From Pseudoduganella danionis (GTDB lineage Bacteria > Pseudomonadota > Gammaproteobacteria > Burkholderiales > Burkholderiaceae_D), in assembly GCF_009720775.1 (NCBI RefSeq), contig NZ_WNKW01000001.1, forward strand, positions 186,001-250,000: a stretch of 64,000 bases of DNA. Reading direction: 5' to 3'. This document shows, one piece after another, positions 63,244-64,000 of this stretch. How positions within the stretch are numbered: position 1 is the first letter of the stretch; each line of letters starts with the position of its first letter. A program made the translations under genes and the position numbers. The notes below the pieces were generated by a model that made no database searches, was not told the origin of the DNA, and saw only the letters and a list, made by a program, of their open reading frames with translations.

Positions 63244-64000
63244 TCAGTCCGTACTGGTGGAAGGAGAGGGGCTATCGGATTTGAGGGCCCAGGCGACGCT
63301 GGAAATGCACAATATCATGCCCAGCCATTCGAGCAGGCCGGGGCGGTAGTGTTCGAGCTGGATAGACAGCAGCACCGAAATCACGGGCGTCACCACGCCG
63401 ATGTACACGGCCTTGTGCGAGCCTATGCGGTGGATCAGCGTGAAATAAGCGGCAAACGCGATCACCGAACCGAACAGCGACAAATACAGCAGGCCGCCCC
63501 AGTAAGGCAGGCCATGGGGCAGGCGGAACGACTGGCCGCTGGCCAGCACCCACAGCGCCACCAGCAAGCTGCCCCACAACATCGACCACGCCATGGTCAG
63601 CAGCACATTGGGCGACTGTTCGCGTACCTTGATCACCACCACATTGCCGACCGAGCTTGCGATGGTGGCCGTCAGCGCCAATACCAGCCCCAGCAGGAAA
63701 TGGCCATTGCCGCCCGAGCGGATTTCCGCCCATGCGTCGCCGATGGACTGGTAGAACAGCAGGCTGACGCCGGCGATCGCCACGGCGCCGGCACTCCACG
63801 TACGCCAGCCTAGCGGCGTGCCGAAAAACATGCGATTGAGGATGGGATTCCAGAACACCATCAGGGCGAACAGCACGGCCACCAGACCGGACACCAGATA
63901 CTGTTCCGAGGTGTAAGTGCAGATATAGCTGATGCCAAATGTCGCGCAGCCTTGCAGCAGCATCCAGCGCTGCACGCGCCACGGCATGCGCAAGCGGTCG
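63244..64000 (-). CDS. EamA/DMT family transporter (N-terminus beyond window edge)
   Basis: A drug/metabolite transporter with about eight or nine of its ten membrane helices visible. The frame stays open to the right edge (codons run to base 63999), so roughly 40 N-terminal residues are missing. VLFALMVFWNPILNRMFFG and GAVAIAGVSLLF end the first EamA repeat; LYLSLFGSVIAFAAYFTLIHRIG and ISVLLSIQLEHYRPGLLEWLGM belong to the second. It likely exports an amino acid or similar metabolite. It shares an operon with the acetyltransferase. Confidence 0.9.
   Translation of the reverse strand, partial: DRLRMPWRVQRWMLLQGCATFGISYICTYTSEQYLVSGLVAVLFALMVFWNPILNRMFFGTPLGWRTWSAGAVAIAGVSLLFYQSIGDAWAEIRSGGNGHFLLGLVLALTATIASSVGNVVVIKVREQSPNVLLTMAWSMLWGSLLVALWVLASGQSFRLPHGLPYWGGLLYLSLFGSVIAFAAYFTLIHRIGSHKAVYIGVVTPVISVLLSIQLEHYRPGLLEWLGMILCISSVAWALKSDSPSPSTSTD

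Overview
The window is a 64 kb piece of a bacterial chromosome with high GC content and dense coding. Gene content and protein style fit a betaproteobacterium of the Oxalobacteraceae type (Massilia/Duganella/Janthinobacterium relatives). That placement rests on general resemblance (trxA-rho, a type B L31, a long form of malic enzyme, a five-step hut pathway), not on a marker gene or a search. I see no rRNA, CRISPR array, prophage or insertion-sequence transposase. One tRNA-Leu(CAA) is present.

Region 1-9.2 kb is mostly housekeeping metabolism. It holds a truncated glutaryl-CoA dehydrogenase, a flavin reductase, a merR plus carboxymuconolactone-decarboxylase-like pair behind a textbook MerR promoter, msrA, cfa, a hemerythrin-PdxH fusion gene, tcdA, a periplasmic FKBP isomerase, cysK, and an arsR-cation efflux operon with a visible operator. 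Region 9.2-16.4 kb carries a porin with a small PstS-like protein, an orphan pair resembling the IncP plasmid proteins TraL and TraM, pncC, a response regulator-GGDEF-EAL protein and thiL. Region 16.4-29 kb has maeB, then a GDP-rhamnose cassette (gmd, rmd, two GT4 glycosyltransferases), followed by a two-component system and a MacAB-like ABC efflux system on the same strand.

Region 29-39 kb holds two YeeE/YedE sulfur transport proteins under a BigR/SqrR-like repressor, a divergent cytochrome b561, and a 2,196-residue Calx-beta repeat protein built from eleven tandem 124-residue units. A small outer-membrane barrel protein and tRNA-Leu follow. Just after the tRNA is a 177 bp element bounded by perfect 24 bp inverted repeats. 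Region 39-46.7 kb has a membrane glycosyltransferase, rpmE2, rho, trxA, a membrane receptor (NMT1/THI5-like domain plus PAS, no output domain) and hutC.

Region 46.8-64 kb starts with a DNA alkylation repair pair (ada and a 2-oxoglutarate oxygenase), msbA and an exported amidohydrolase. The complete histidine utilisation operon hutU-hutH-hutG-hutF-hutD-hutI follows. Its promoter has the HutC-type palindrome placed exactly in the 17 bp spacer between the -35 and -10 boxes, although hutC itself lies about 6 kb away. The window ends with a secreted metzincin-type protease, a GNAT acetyltransferase and a truncated EamA transporter.

The most unusual items are the hemerythrin-PdxH fusion, the recently expanded Calx-beta gene, the output-less NMT1-PAS receptor next to hutC, the orphan TraL/TraM pair and the inverted-repeat element beside the tRNA. 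None of these clearly amounts to a new multi-gene system from sequence reading alone.
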